Shown piece after piece: positions 1 to 8,180 of a stretch of 64,000 nt of DNA. Each line of letters starts with the position of its first letter. Position 1 is the first letter of the stretch. The stretch lies in assembly GCF_000285515.1 (NCBI RefSeq), contig NZ_HE610957.1, positions 133,294-197,293 on the forward strand. Reading direction: 5' to 3'. Under the pieces are notes generated by a model, which had not been told where the DNA came from, did no database searches, and saw only the letters and a program-made list of their open reading frames with translations. This DNA comes from Paenibacillus senegalensis JC66 (GTDB lineage Bacteria; Bacillota; Bacilli; Paenibacillales; NBRC-103111). The position numbers and the translations under genes are program-made.

Positions 1-1046
1 GAGGAGTGGAGAGGGGAACTGCGTGAAGCAGACTGTGATACATTAGACGGAAATGGGAATTGGCTGATCCCCGGAATGATCGATGTTCACATTCATGGCG
101 CCAATGGTTACGATATGATGGACGGAACAGAGAGAAGCATTCAAGAAGTATCCCGCGCCTGTGCGGCCACTGGCTGCACCTCTTTTCTGGCGACTTCGGT
201 CTCATCCGATATAGACTCGCTTCTAAATATGATTCGCAGTGTTAAGCGGGTGAAGGGACAGGAGGAGGGCGCCCGGATTGCCGGAATTCATCTGGAGGGA
301 CCTTATCTCAATCCGAAGAGAAAAGGCATGCAAAATGAAAAATATTTGAGACATCCCGATTTAAACGAAATGCAGGCTATTTTCCAAGAAGCGGAAGGGC
401 TAGTTCGAATGGTAACCATCGCACCCGAACTGCCAGGAGGAATGGAGCTGATCGACTATTTGAAGGAGCAGGGCGTCATCATTGCCGTGGCCCACTCCGA
501 TGCCACCTATGAGGAAGCCAAGGCTGCTTTTGCGGCTGGGGCCAGTCATGTGACCCACTGTTTTAACGGAATGCGGCCGATCCATCACCGGGAACCGGGA
601 CTCGTTGTTGCCGCCTTCGAGGAGGATCACGTGAGTCTGCAGGCAATTGTGGATCAGGTTCATCTGCATCCGGCAATTCTAAGGATGATGCACCGGCTGA
701 AGGGCCTGAGAAGATAGTGTTGATTACCGATGCCTTGCAGGCGATGGGTCTGGGCGATGGAAAATATTTATTCGGCGGTCATCAGGTTACAGTCGAGGGC
801 GGGGTCGCACGGCTGTCCGACGGGACCCTGGCATCCAGCACGGTAACGATGAATGAAGCATTGCGCCATACGGTGAATAACGGGCTATCGCTGGTGGATG
901 CTGTGACGATGGCTTCAACTGCCCCGGCTGCTATTCTGCAGCTCGCTGGAAAAGGCAAAATCCAACCGGGCTTTGACGCGGACTTGGTGCTGCTCGATCA
1001 TAATTTCCAGGTTCAATGGACTATGATTAAAGGGAATTTGCTGTAA
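1..1046 (+). pseudogene. nagA: N-acetylglucosamine-6-phosphate deacetylase, 5' partial and frameshifted
   Basis: NagA removes the acetyl group from GlcNAc-6-phosphate in the cytoplasm, feeding amino-sugar catabolism and wall recycling. The reading frame is open from base 1, so the N-terminus lies outside the window. Visible family motifs are GMIDVHIHG (metal-binding HxH), HLEGPYL, AVAHSDATYEEA and VTHCFNGM, followed in another frame by LITDALQAMGLGDG and the closing region with FDADLVLLDH. The first frame stops at 715-717 just after LKG; the second frame reads GPEKIVLITDA through the same point. One G appears to be missing from the GGG run at 702-704: restoring it gives one continuous protein. 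The second part is not an independent gene, since it lacks the metal site and has no ribosome binding site. Either a real pseudogene or a base-calling error. Confidence 0.9.
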
Positions 1047-1183
1047 TTAGCCTTAGGTATGTAGAGTAAAGGAAGCCGCCCAATATTACAAAAATTAGAT
1101 TATAGTCCAGCCATTACCACCTATTAGTCCATGCCTAACTTAAACCGCTCACGTACACTGAACTATCTCATAGGGAGGTGACG

Positions 1184-1282
1184 TTGTTGGTCAATGTGAA
1201 AAGAAAAAAAGATGCAGAAAAAAGATCGTTATTGAGCGGCATTCTAAAGCAAGAAAAAAAAGAAGGCGTCTGCGACTCATGA
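1184..1282 (+). CDS. Short leader ORF overlapping the collagen-like gene (or its frameshifted N-terminus)
   Basis: A strong ribosome binding site (GGGAGGTG, 1173-1180) is followed at good distance by tandem TTG codons at 1184 and 1187. These open a 32-codon, very lysine-rich frame that stops with TGA at 1280-1282, overlapping the ATG at 1279 as ATGA. The downstream gene has no comparable ribosome binding site of its own. Two readings fit: a translationally coupled leader peptide, or the real N-terminus of the collagen-like protein displaced by an indel in the A-run at 1254-1261, since the downstream frame is also open leftwards through that run. No function is claimed. Confidence 0.4.
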   Translation: MLVNVKRKKDAEKRSLLSGILKQEKKEGVCDS

Positions 1283-2724
1283 AAAAAAATGTGAGAATTT
1301 CATACCCCCCGCCAACAGGACAGCAACTCCTGCAAGGACTGGCGGGAGCAATTGGAGAGGCTGGGCCGCAGGGACTTGCAGGAGTAATTGGCGCGGCCGG
1401 GCTGGCAGGTGCCGCAGGACCGCAAGGCCCTCGAGGAGACATCGGCCCGCAAGGTCAGCTAGGAGAGACAGGCCCGCAAGGACCACAAGGACCACAAGGA
1501 CCGCAAGGCCCTCAAGGAGAAGCGGGACCGCAAGGTCCACAAGGAGAAGCAGGACCGCAAGGTCCACAGGGAATACAAGGAATCCCCGGAGAAGCTGGAA
1601 GAGGATCAGCTTTCTTTACCAATCAAGCAAACGATACAGTCAACTTGCTTACTACCGCAAGCATCACAATGGACCTTCCGCCTTTAACTACAACAGCAGA
1701 TCAACAAATAAAAATAGATTCGACTTTAAGATTGTTCTTTCAAACGGGCAGTGTGACCACGCATACTTTAAACGTAAGTTATCAATTGACGAGGCTCGGT
1801 ACCAGTCCTGCTACGTTGACAACTGCATCGATTAACCGGACCCGAACTTATTCGACCAACACCACAACTTCAGATACCTACACACCGAATATTACATGGA
1901 TCGACACCCCTCCTCCTGGAACCCACACATACAGAATAATCATTACAAGAGTTACGGCAACGAATATTACGGCTCTGCAAGTGACAAATAGAGGAATTAA
2001 TGCTGTGGCCCAAATAACAGTTGACCCATTTAACATATATGTTAGATCAGGTGCAGTTGATGGAGATGGAAGCCAGGAACATCCATTCGGTACTATCCAA
2101 GAGGGTGTCACAGCAGTTGCTCCAACGGGTACCCTTCATATTTTAGAGGGAACCTATCCAATAACCTCGCAAATTACACTCAACAAACAAGGGATAACCT
2201 TGTTGGGTTACCCAGGAAGCCTAATTATGCTGCAAGCCAATGTTAGGCCTTTATTAGTAACAGGAAGCGGGATTACGGTGGATGGACTCACGATGACTAG
2301 TAATATCCCTTATCCGGTTGAATTCATCCAGATTGGCGGGAGTGATCATCGAATCGTAAACAACATTATTTTTGGGCCGCCGCAAGCACCACCGTCAAGC
2401 GGCTGGGTCGTAAACCGAGCAATAATAACACAAGCTAACAATGCAGCCAATTTGTTAATTGAAGGCAATACCTTTCACTCACTAAGACAGCCCGCTTATC
2501 TAAACCCTAATACAACCGGTAACATATTGAATAATGTAGTGTATAATACACGGGGCTGGGTAGTAGATCGCGCAGTATTTGTATTCTCAGGCAACTCGTG
2601 GGGGACACCTGCTAACTTTGTGGATATTGCTCTGTTGGCGGGAACTCAAACGGGGCCTCCGTACGACCCGCTATCTGATTTATCGGCGAACAACAATAAT
2701 GCCACCATAGATGACCAAAGATAA
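1279..2724 (+). CDS. Collagen-like (Gly-X-Y) protein with C-terminal beta-helix-type domain
   Basis: 481 residues. Residues about 20-108 are an unbroken run of Gly-X-Y triplets dominated by GPQ and GEA/GET, as in collagen-like surface and exosporium filaments of spore formers. Residues about 110-245 are Thr/Ile-rich with beta-strand character. Residues about 250-440 contain the run [21 protein letters not shown] and LLGYPG followed by short V/I-G-N repeats (VNNIIF, IEGNTF, LNNVVY). That is the pattern of a right-handed parallel beta-helix (pectate-lyase-like or DUF1565-type) domain. There is no lipobox, LPXTG or obvious signal peptide; exosporium collagen-like proteins often lack one. Likely a surface or spore-surface protein in which the trimeric stalk displays a beta-helix head. 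That role is inferred from architecture; no enzyme activity is claimed. Confidence 0.8.
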   Translation: MKKNVRISYPPPTGQQLLQGLAGAIGEAGPQGLAGVIGAAGLAGAAGPQGPRGDIGPQGQLGETGPQGPQGPQGPQGPQGEAGPQGPQGEAGPQGPQGIQGIPGEAGRGSAFFTNQANDTVNLLTTASITMDLPPLTTTADQQIKIDSTLRLFFQTGSVTTHTLNVSYQLTRLGTSPATLTTASINRTRTYSTNTTTSDTYTPNITWIDTPPPGTHTYRIIITRVTATNITALQVTNRGINAVAQITVDPFNIYVRSGAVDGDGSQEHPFGTIQEGVTAVAPTGTLHILEGTYPITSQITLNKQGITLLGYPGSLIMLQANVRPLLVTGSGITVDGLTMTSNIPYPVEFIQIGGSDHRIVNNIIFGPPQAPPSSGWVVNRAIITQANNAANLLIEGNTFHSLRQPAYLNPNTTGNILNNVVYNTRGWVVDRAVFVFSGNSWGTPANFVDIALLAGTQTGPPYDPLSDLSANNNNATIDDQR

Positions 2725-2778
2725 TTTATAGCACGGAATGCTCAGCAAATAGAACGGTTTTCATGAGTATTCAACATG

Positions 2779-2817
2779 AAAACTCCCCAGGTCTCATGTC
2801 GCCTGAGGAGTTTTTTT
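2779..2817. terminator. Bidirectional Rho-independent terminator
   Basis: Inverted repeat AAAACTCC ... GGAGTTTT with an inner AGG/CCT pairing and a run of seven T on the right. On the other strand the stem is followed by a short T run. It lies between the convergent collagen-like gene and the solute-binding-protein gene and can serve both. Confidence 0.8.
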
Positions 2818-2835
2818 GGAGAGAAGCCAGCCCTT

Positions 2836-4134
2836 TTATTTCAGGCTGTCCCAGCTGCTCTGAAAGCTTTCAAGCAATTGCACCCTGTCGGTTCTTCCAG
2901 CTACGTAGCTCTGCATGGCATCACCAAACTTTTTACTGGATGCTTCGCCGCCCGGGAACTTGAACCAGTTCCAGGATAGCGTCTTGCCTTCACTGGTGTA
3001 CCGGATGATGTCTGCCGCCAATGGACCAAGCAGGCTTTCATCCGCTTCAATCGTCGTAAAGGCGGGAATAAACTTGAATTCCTCCGTAATATAACGTTTA
3101 CCGGTGTCCGAAGTCACCATCCAATTTAAAAATTTCTTCGCTTCCTCTTTTACCTGAGAGTTCTTGTTAATAACCCAGTTGTTAGGAACACCGACAGGAA
3201 GCTTATCGTTAGCTTCCGCATCATCGCTGATCGGCATGGGCAGGAATCCGATGTTGATGTCCGGATTCGTCTCCGAAATTTGCAGCTGCGTCCAGTTGCC
3301 CTGCTGTACCATAGCGGCATGGCCAAGAGCAAATTCTGTCACTTGAGATTTGTAGTCGGTCTGCAGCGGGTTGTTATTGCCATATTCCAAGGTAAGGTCG
3401 AACAGATCAAGCCATTGGCTGAATTTTTCGTTGCCGGGAATTTGGGCAGAGCCTTCGTTCAGGCTTGCAATGAAGGCATCCGGGTCTTCCTGATAAGCAA
3501 ATGGAAGGTTGACGAAATGATTCCCCAGTACCCACCATTCCGCATAGCCGTTAACAAACGGCGTAATTCCATTGTCCTGAAGCTTCTGGGCGACTTCCCT
3601 CAGCTCGCTAATTGTACGGGGGAGCTCGGTTATCCCGGCTTGGGCGAACAGGTCTTTGTTATAAATATACCCGTAACCCTCCAGGTTCAGAGGCTGACCA
3701 TATATTTTGCCATCCTTGGTCATCGCGTCCCCGGCTCCCGAAGCCAAATCTTTAACCCAGGGCTGATCGGACAAATCCTCCAAGTGCTCCAGCCACAGCT
3801 CCAAGTCGGCGTTGCCGCCATTATTGAAAATATCCGGTGTATCAGAGGAGCTGAACCGTGCTTTCAGAGCAGCGCCATAATCGGAGCCGCCGCCAACGGT
3901 ATCGATCTGGATTTTAACCCCCGGATTTTCCTTCTCATATTCCTGGGCAAGCTGCGTCAGCTGCTCGGCAATTTCAACTTTAAACTGGAAAATTTTCAGT
4001 GTGACTTGATTGCCTGCGTGATCCCCGTTCTGGTCTCCTCCTGCTGCAGGGGGAGTGTCGGTGCTGCTGCCGCAGGCTGCCGTGACAGCCATTGCCGCTG
4101 AAAGCATCAAGCTGAGCCAAATCTTCTTTTTCAT
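2836..4134 (-). CDS. Extracellular solute-binding lipoprotein of a CUT1 sugar ABC importer
   Basis: 432 residues. The N-terminus MKKKIWLSLMLSAAM leads to lipobox TAAC with Cys21, so the mature protein is anchored outside the membrane. The body matches family-1 sugar-binding proteins: VTLKIFQFKVE, an LTQLAQEYEKENPGV helix, DTPDIFNNGG, and C-terminal VPNNWVINKNS ... EEAKKFLNWM. An AAGGAGG ribosome binding site precedes the ATG. It is the last gene after two permeases transcribed leftwards, separated from them by a 200-bp gap holding a dispersed repeat. No ATPase gene is present, as is usual for CUT1 systems sharing an MsmX/MsmK-type ATPase. The substrate cannot be read from sequence; an oligosaccharide is likely. 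Confidence 0.9.
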   Translation of the reverse strand: MKKKIWLSLMLSAAMAVTAACGSSTDTPPAAGGDQNGDHAGNQVTLKIFQFKVEIAEQLTQLAQEYEKENPGVKIQIDTVGGGSDYGAALKARFSSSDTPDIFNNGGNADLELWLEHLEDLSDQPWVKDLASGAGDAMTKDGKIYGQPLNLEGYGYIYNKDLFAQAGITELPRTISELREVAQKLQDNGITPFVNGYAEWWVLGNHFVNLPFAYQEDPDAFIASLNEGSAQIPGNEKFSQWLDLFDLTLEYGNNNPLQTDYKSQVTEFALGHAAMVQQGNWTQLQISETNPDINIGFLPMPISDDAEANDKLPVGVPNNWVINKNSQVKEEAKKFLNWMVTSDTGKRYITEEFKFIPAFTTIEADESLLGPLAADIIRYTSEGKTLSWNWFKFPGGEASSKKFGDAMQSYVAGRTDRVQLLESFQSSWDSLK

Positions 4135-4198
4135 ATTTTTGTACCCTCCTTAATGTATGTGTACTTATGTCGGTATTTTGCAAAAACCTCTATGGGGG

Positions 4199-4287
4199 CC
4201 GGCGATGAAGCACAATAAGAACGATGGCAAGCGTTACAATTTTTATCACCCTGATTTTGCTCAAATAAGGACCATAGCAGGCGTTAG
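4199..4287 (-). repeat. Dispersed intergenic repeat, copy A
   Basis: The minus strand here closely matches 56604-56694 on the plus strand, roughly 80% by eye over about 90 bp. Each copy holds two tandem units starting TAACGCYTGCYAT-like and about 50 bp apart, with a shared GAGCAAAATCAGGG core. This copy lies between the permease and solute-binding-protein genes of one operon, where folded RNA could set differential expression; that function is inference. Confidence 0.75.
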
Positions 4288-4334
4288 AAGTCGAAGCAAG
4301 ACGGCAAAAGCAGATCTAGATTAATACAGTACGG

Positions 4335-5171
4335 CTAGCCTTTGACGGAGCCGGTCGTTATGCCTTCGATGATATGCTTTTGCAGACCAAAGAAAAAGAT
4401 AACTAGCGGCGCAACGCCCAGCACCAGTGCAGCCAGCGCCATATCCCACTGCTTCGTGTATTGGCCGAAGAACGAGTACGTAGATAGCGGGATCGTTCTT
4501 AAGTCCGGACTTGTCAGGATCAGCGAGGGAAGGAGAAAGTCATTCCAAATCCACAAGCTGTTCAAAATGATAATGGTAACCGTCATAGGCTTCAAGAGCG
4601 GGAAGACGATTCTCCAGAAAACGCTGTAAGCATTGCAGCCGTCCACCCTTGCCGATTCCTCTATTTCCTTCGGCACCGATTTGATAAAGCCATGATACAA
4701 AAACAGATTTAGCGAAACCCCAAAGCCGAAGTAACAGATAACCAGCCCCCAGCGGCTTTCCATCAAGCCTGCCTCATTGGCCACTTTGACGAGCGGAATC
4801 ATAATCGACTGGAACGGAATGACCATCGAAGCGACAAAAGCCGAGAACAACAGGGTATTAAATTTGCTGGGGCGGCGAACCATCCGGTAAGCAGCCATTG
4901 AGCTGATGATTACAAGACCGATATTGCTGAGCACAGTAATGGACAACGAGTTCAGGAACGCCCGCGGGTATCTCATAATTTCCCAGACGCGAACGTAATT
5001 GTCCACGAAGAAGGAGCTTGGCAAACTGGCTGTATTGGCTAATATTTCTCCGAATGTTTTCATTGAATTGGCAATGACAAAATAAAACGGGACCAAAAAT
5101 AATAGCGCCAAGAGAACAGCCACGATCTCTAACAGCAGCAGGCGGGGGAAATAACGATTTTGCATATCCAT
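4335..5171 (-). CDS. Carbohydrate ABC transporter permease, MalG type
   Basis: 278 residues with about six hydrophobic segments. The cytoplasmic EAA loop is clear (KEIEESARVDGCNAY, residues about 170-190), which docks the transporter to its ATPase. The C-terminus HIIEGITTGSVKG is typical of MalG-family subunits. The start ATG overlaps the TAA of the upstream permease by one base, implying translational coupling. It forms the membrane channel with the neighbouring MalF-type subunit, and the lipoprotein encoded at 2836-4134 delivers substrate. Confidence 0.92.
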   Translation of the reverse strand: MDMQNRYFPRLLLLEIVAVLLALLFLVPFYFVIANSMKTFGEILANTASLPSSFFVDNYVRVWEIMRYPRAFLNSLSITVLSNIGLVIISSMAAYRMVRRPSKFNTLLFSAFVASMVIPFQSIMIPLVKVANEAGLMESRWGLVICYFGFGVSLNLFLYHGFIKSVPKEIEESARVDGCNAYSVFWRIVFPLLKPMTVTIIILNSLWIWNDFLLPSLILTSPDLRTIPLSTYSFFGQYTKQWDMALAALVLGVAPLVIFFFGLQKHIIEGITTGSVKG

Positions 5172-6046
5172 TATGCCTCCACCTCTTTCTTCTTCGTGTA
5201 TGTGACCTGCAGCAGAGTAATGAGCGATACCGCGATAAAGAACAGAAAGGCTTTGGCCGTTCCGAGACCGTAGCGGTTGTTGCGGAAGGCTTCTTCGTAG
5301 ATGTTAAGCGCCACCGAACGGGTAGAGCCGTAAGGACCTCCGCCTGTCAGCGACAGGTTAAGGTCGAACATCTTGAACGCCCAGGAGATGGCAAGGAATA
5401 AACAGACGGTAACTGACGGCATAATGAGCGGAACAAGGACAGCGCGCAGCAGCTGCCAGCGGGTAGCCCCGTCAATTCTGGCGGCTTCCACCAAGTCCTT
5501 GGGCACATTGCTGAGCCCGGCAATGTAGATAACCATCAGATACCCGGCCCCATGCCAGACGCTGACAATAACGAGAGCCCAAAATCCGGTGAGGGAGTCT
5601 CCCAGCCAGGGAAGCTGAAAAAATCCGATCTGTGTCAGCTCTCCAATCGTCGAGAATCCGCGTACGAAAATAAACTGCCAAATAAAACCGAGCAGCAGAC
5701 CGCCGATAACATTCGGCAGGAAAAAGATCGTCCGCAGCGGATTGCGCGCCTTCAGCTTCTGGGTCAGGAGCAGGGCCAGTCCGAAGCCGACCAGGTTGGT
5801 GAGCAGGACTGCCGCCAGGGTGAAGCGGATCGTAAACCAGAAGGAATCCCGGAATTCCTTGTCTTCCAGCAGAATGCGCCTGAAGTTGTCGAGCCCGACC
5901 CATCTCACTTGGCTTGTTACCCCGTTCCATTCCGTGAAGGAGTAATACATGCTCATGGCGAAAGGAATCAGCACGATCAGACTGAAAAAAACTAGTGCCG
6001 GACCGACGAACACGATCTGCTGCAGCCATTGGCTGGTTTTGTTCAC
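5171..6046 (-). CDS. Carbohydrate ABC transporter permease, MalF/UgpA type
   Basis: 291 residues with six predicted membrane segments, opening with VGPALVFFSLIVLIPF and MYYSFTEWNG, which are hallmarks of this family. The EAA motif is PKDLVEAARIDGATRW. First gene of the leftward importer operon, preceded by GGAGTGATCACC at ribosome-binding distance from the ATG. It diverges from the kinase/regulator pair beginning at 6201, the standard Paenibacillus arrangement in which the two-component system controls the adjacent importer. Confidence 0.92.
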   Translation of the reverse strand: MNKTSQWLQQIVFVGPALVFFSLIVLIPFAMSMYYSFTEWNGVTSQVRWVGLDNFRRILLEDKEFRDSFWFTIRFTLAAVLLTNLVGFGLALLLTQKLKARNPLRTIFFLPNVIGGLLLGFIWQFIFVRGFSTIGELTQIGFFQLPWLGDSLTGFWALVIVSVWHGAGYLMVIYIAGLSNVPKDLVEAARIDGATRWQLLRAVLVPLIMPSVTVCLFLAISWAFKMFDLNLSLTGGGPYGSTRSVALNIYEEAFRNNRYGLGTAKAFLFFIAVSLITLLQVTYTKKKEVEA

Positions 6047-6200
6047 TGGTGATCACTCCTTTTGGATTGGCTGCTTGTTAACTTCAACTATATCGTGCTG
6101 AAAACATTGGAACCATGGAAATTGGTGACCGATAGGGTGGATTATATTGACATGGCTTGTTACAATTGAGCCAAAACCGCAAATATCGGGGGGATCACGA

Positions 6201-8180
6201 ATGAAATGGATTCAGCACAGTTTGCGGAACAAGTTAATCGTTTTTTTACTCGCAGCCACGATCGTTCCGATTACGGCTTCCATCATCCTTACCTACTTTT
6301 ACACGAAGGAGACGGTCGCCGAGGAAAGCGTTAAGACGAATGCCCAATTATTGTTCCAGGGCAAGACGAATCTGATAAACTATTTGGAGACGATTCGTAA
6401 AGCTTCCTTCTCTCTGGACAGCGATCAGACAATTAGAGATATGCTTATTTATCCCAAGACCACGGATGATTATGCGAGTTTCCTGGATGAGAAAGAAATC
6501 TTCCGCTTCCTCCAATCGGTTGCCCATTCGGTGCCGGAAAATCATCAGGTATACTTTTACCTGCAGAAACGCGGAGAAGAATATTCGGTTATTGCCGAGA
6601 ACTTTCGACGGAACCGCAATGCTAAAGACAAGGCTCCCGAGCTTAACGCTTACCCTGTTATCACGGTGGAGAGCACCCATCCCCGAACAGACTACGGATT
6701 TGACAATTTTCCTTATGTCTCCCGCACGAATGTGCTGTCTCTGCACCGGGTCATTCTTGATGCGCCGTCTACTGATATATTGGGAACCTTGTCTATAGAT
6801 TTTAAACCGGACCGGATTTTTTCAATAAGTGAACAGCTGTATACAGCGCCGGAAGAAGATCTATACATCCTGGATCGCAACGGGGGAGTAGTTTACAGCC
6901 CTTATGCCGAAGAAATAGGTACGGAGATGAAGGAGGACTGGGTAGAAAAGCTGCTGGCCCAGCCTGCGGAAAACGGCAGCTATATTGCCAAGGAAGAGGG
7001 GTTTGCCGGAATAACGATTTACGAAAGTGTCAAAAACTCGTATCTAGACTGGGTACTGGTCAAGCGAATTCCTGAAGAAGCTCTATACAAGGGCGCACGC
7101 CAGCTGGCGGCATTTCATACAACTGTTTTCATCGCTTTTCTGCTAGTCGTAATCATCGCTACGGTCTATATTTCCTTCCGGGTAACGGCCCCGATCAAGC
7201 GCCTGATTCGTTATATCAACCGGATCAAAACGGGCAATCTGGAGGTCGAAATCGAAGTGAAGGGCAATGATGAGCTCGCTATACTGGGACAACGATTTTC
7301 CGCCATGATGCGAACGATCAACGAGCTTATTTTGCGGGAATACCGGCTTGAATTGGCCAATAAAACGATCGAGCTGAAAGCGCTTCAATCGCAAATCAAT
7401 CCTCATTTTATCAACAACGCGATGCAGTCGATTGGAACGCTGGCTTTGCAGCGAGGCGATAAACAAATCTATTCCCTCATTTCCGCTTTGGGAAAAATGA
7501 TGAGATACAGCATGCATACAAAAAATACGATAGTCCCGCTATCGGCGGAAATCAACCATATAGAGGCTTATTTTAAACTGCAGAAGCAAAGATTCGGGCA
7601 GCAGCTAGGCTGTACGATTGACATTGACGATGAGGCGCTCTCCGTGCAGGTGCCGAAGATGATCCTGCAGCCGCTTGCCGAAAATTACTTCAAGCACGGC
7701 TTCGATCCGGCAGAGCCCGAACCGCATTTCAGCATAACCGGCAAGATCATCGAGGAGAGCCGGGGCAGGATGCTGTATGTGGAGGTGCTGGACAACGGCA
7801 AGGGGATTGAAGAGGTCAGGCTGGAGCGCTTGAGAAAAAGGCTCCACCGTATTGTAACGCAGCAGCAATCACCGGATAAATTGCATTTACAGCATAGAGA
7901 GGGGGAATGGCAGAGGGATGAGGCAGCGGGTGAGCACATGGCTTACACGCACGAAACCGCTTATCCCGCTGCTTCAAGCCGTCTTGTCCGGCAGCCAGGG
8001 AAGCCAGCAGATATAGAGGAGGACAGCATAGGACTTGTCAATGTCTGGTCGAGGCTGCGGCTGTATTTTGAGGAGAGCACAAGCATGGAAGTGGATACCG
8101 GGCCGCAAGGCGGGTTTCGGGTGCAGCTATGGATTCCGGTTAACGAAAGGACGGGTGACGATGAAGGTACTGATCGTTGA
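6201..8180 (+). CDS. YesM-type sensor histidine kinase
   Basis: 659 residues from the ATG at 6201, chosen because GGGGGGATCAC precedes it; the frame is open further upstream without a ribosome binding site. Order: TM segment about residues 12-32, large extracellular Cache-like sensor, second TM about 300-325, HAMP, then the LytS/YesM-type His box LQSQINPHFINNAM and an HATPase domain (NYFKHGF, DNGKGIEE, IGLVNVWSRL). Oddity: between DNGKGI and the second G-box lies an Arg/Gln/His-rich insert of about 70 residues, much longer than usual. The gene overlaps the regulator start by 20 bp, so the two are co-translated. Its likely role is sensing a sugar and phosphorylating the partner encoded at 8161. 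Confidence 0.92.
   Translation: MKWIQHSLRNKLIVFLLAATIVPITASIILTYFYTKETVAEESVKTNAQLLFQGKTNLINYLETIRKASFSLDSDQTIRDMLIYPKTTDDYASFLDEKEIFRFLQSVAHSVPENHQVYFYLQKRGEEYSVIAENFRRNRNAKDKAPELNAYPVITVESTHPRTDYGFDNFPYVSRTNVLSLHRVILDAPSTDILGTLSIDFKPDRIFSISEQLYTAPEEDLYILDRNGGVVYSPYAEEIGTEMKEDWVEKLLAQPAENGSYIAKEEGFAGITIYESVKNSYLDWVLVKRIPEEALYKGARQLAAFHTTVFIAFLLVVIIATVYISFRVTAPIKRLIRYINRIKTGNLEVEIEVKGNDELAILGQRFSAMMRTINELILREYRLELANKTIELKALQSQINPHFINNAMQSIGTLALQRGDKQIYSLISALGKMMRYSMHTKNTIVPLSAEINHIEAYFKLQKQRFGQQLGCTIDIDDEALSVQVPKMILQPLAENYFKHGFDPAEPEPHFSITGKIIEESRGRMLYVEVLDNGKGIEEVRLERLRKRLHRIVTQQQSPDKLHLQHREGEWQRDEAAGEHMAYTHETAYPAASSRLVRQPGKPADIEEDSIGLVNVWSRLRLYFEESTSMEVDTGPQGGFRVQLWIPVNERTGDDEGTDR

Noticed and set aside
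717-1046. Separate 109-residue gene
   Set aside because: No ribosome binding site and it continues nagA exactly; it is the second half of a frameshifted gene.
1191-1567. Minus-strand frames opposite the collagen-like gene
   Set aside because: They are Leu/Ala/Pro-rich shadows produced by the Gly-X-Y codon pattern; no ribosome sites.
1336-1600. CRISPR or tandem DNA repeat array
   Set aside because: The short periodic units are nine-base collagen triplet codons, not spaced repeats.
3280-4101. 273-codon plus-strand frame
   Set aside because: Antisense to a clear binding-protein gene with lipobox; no family features.
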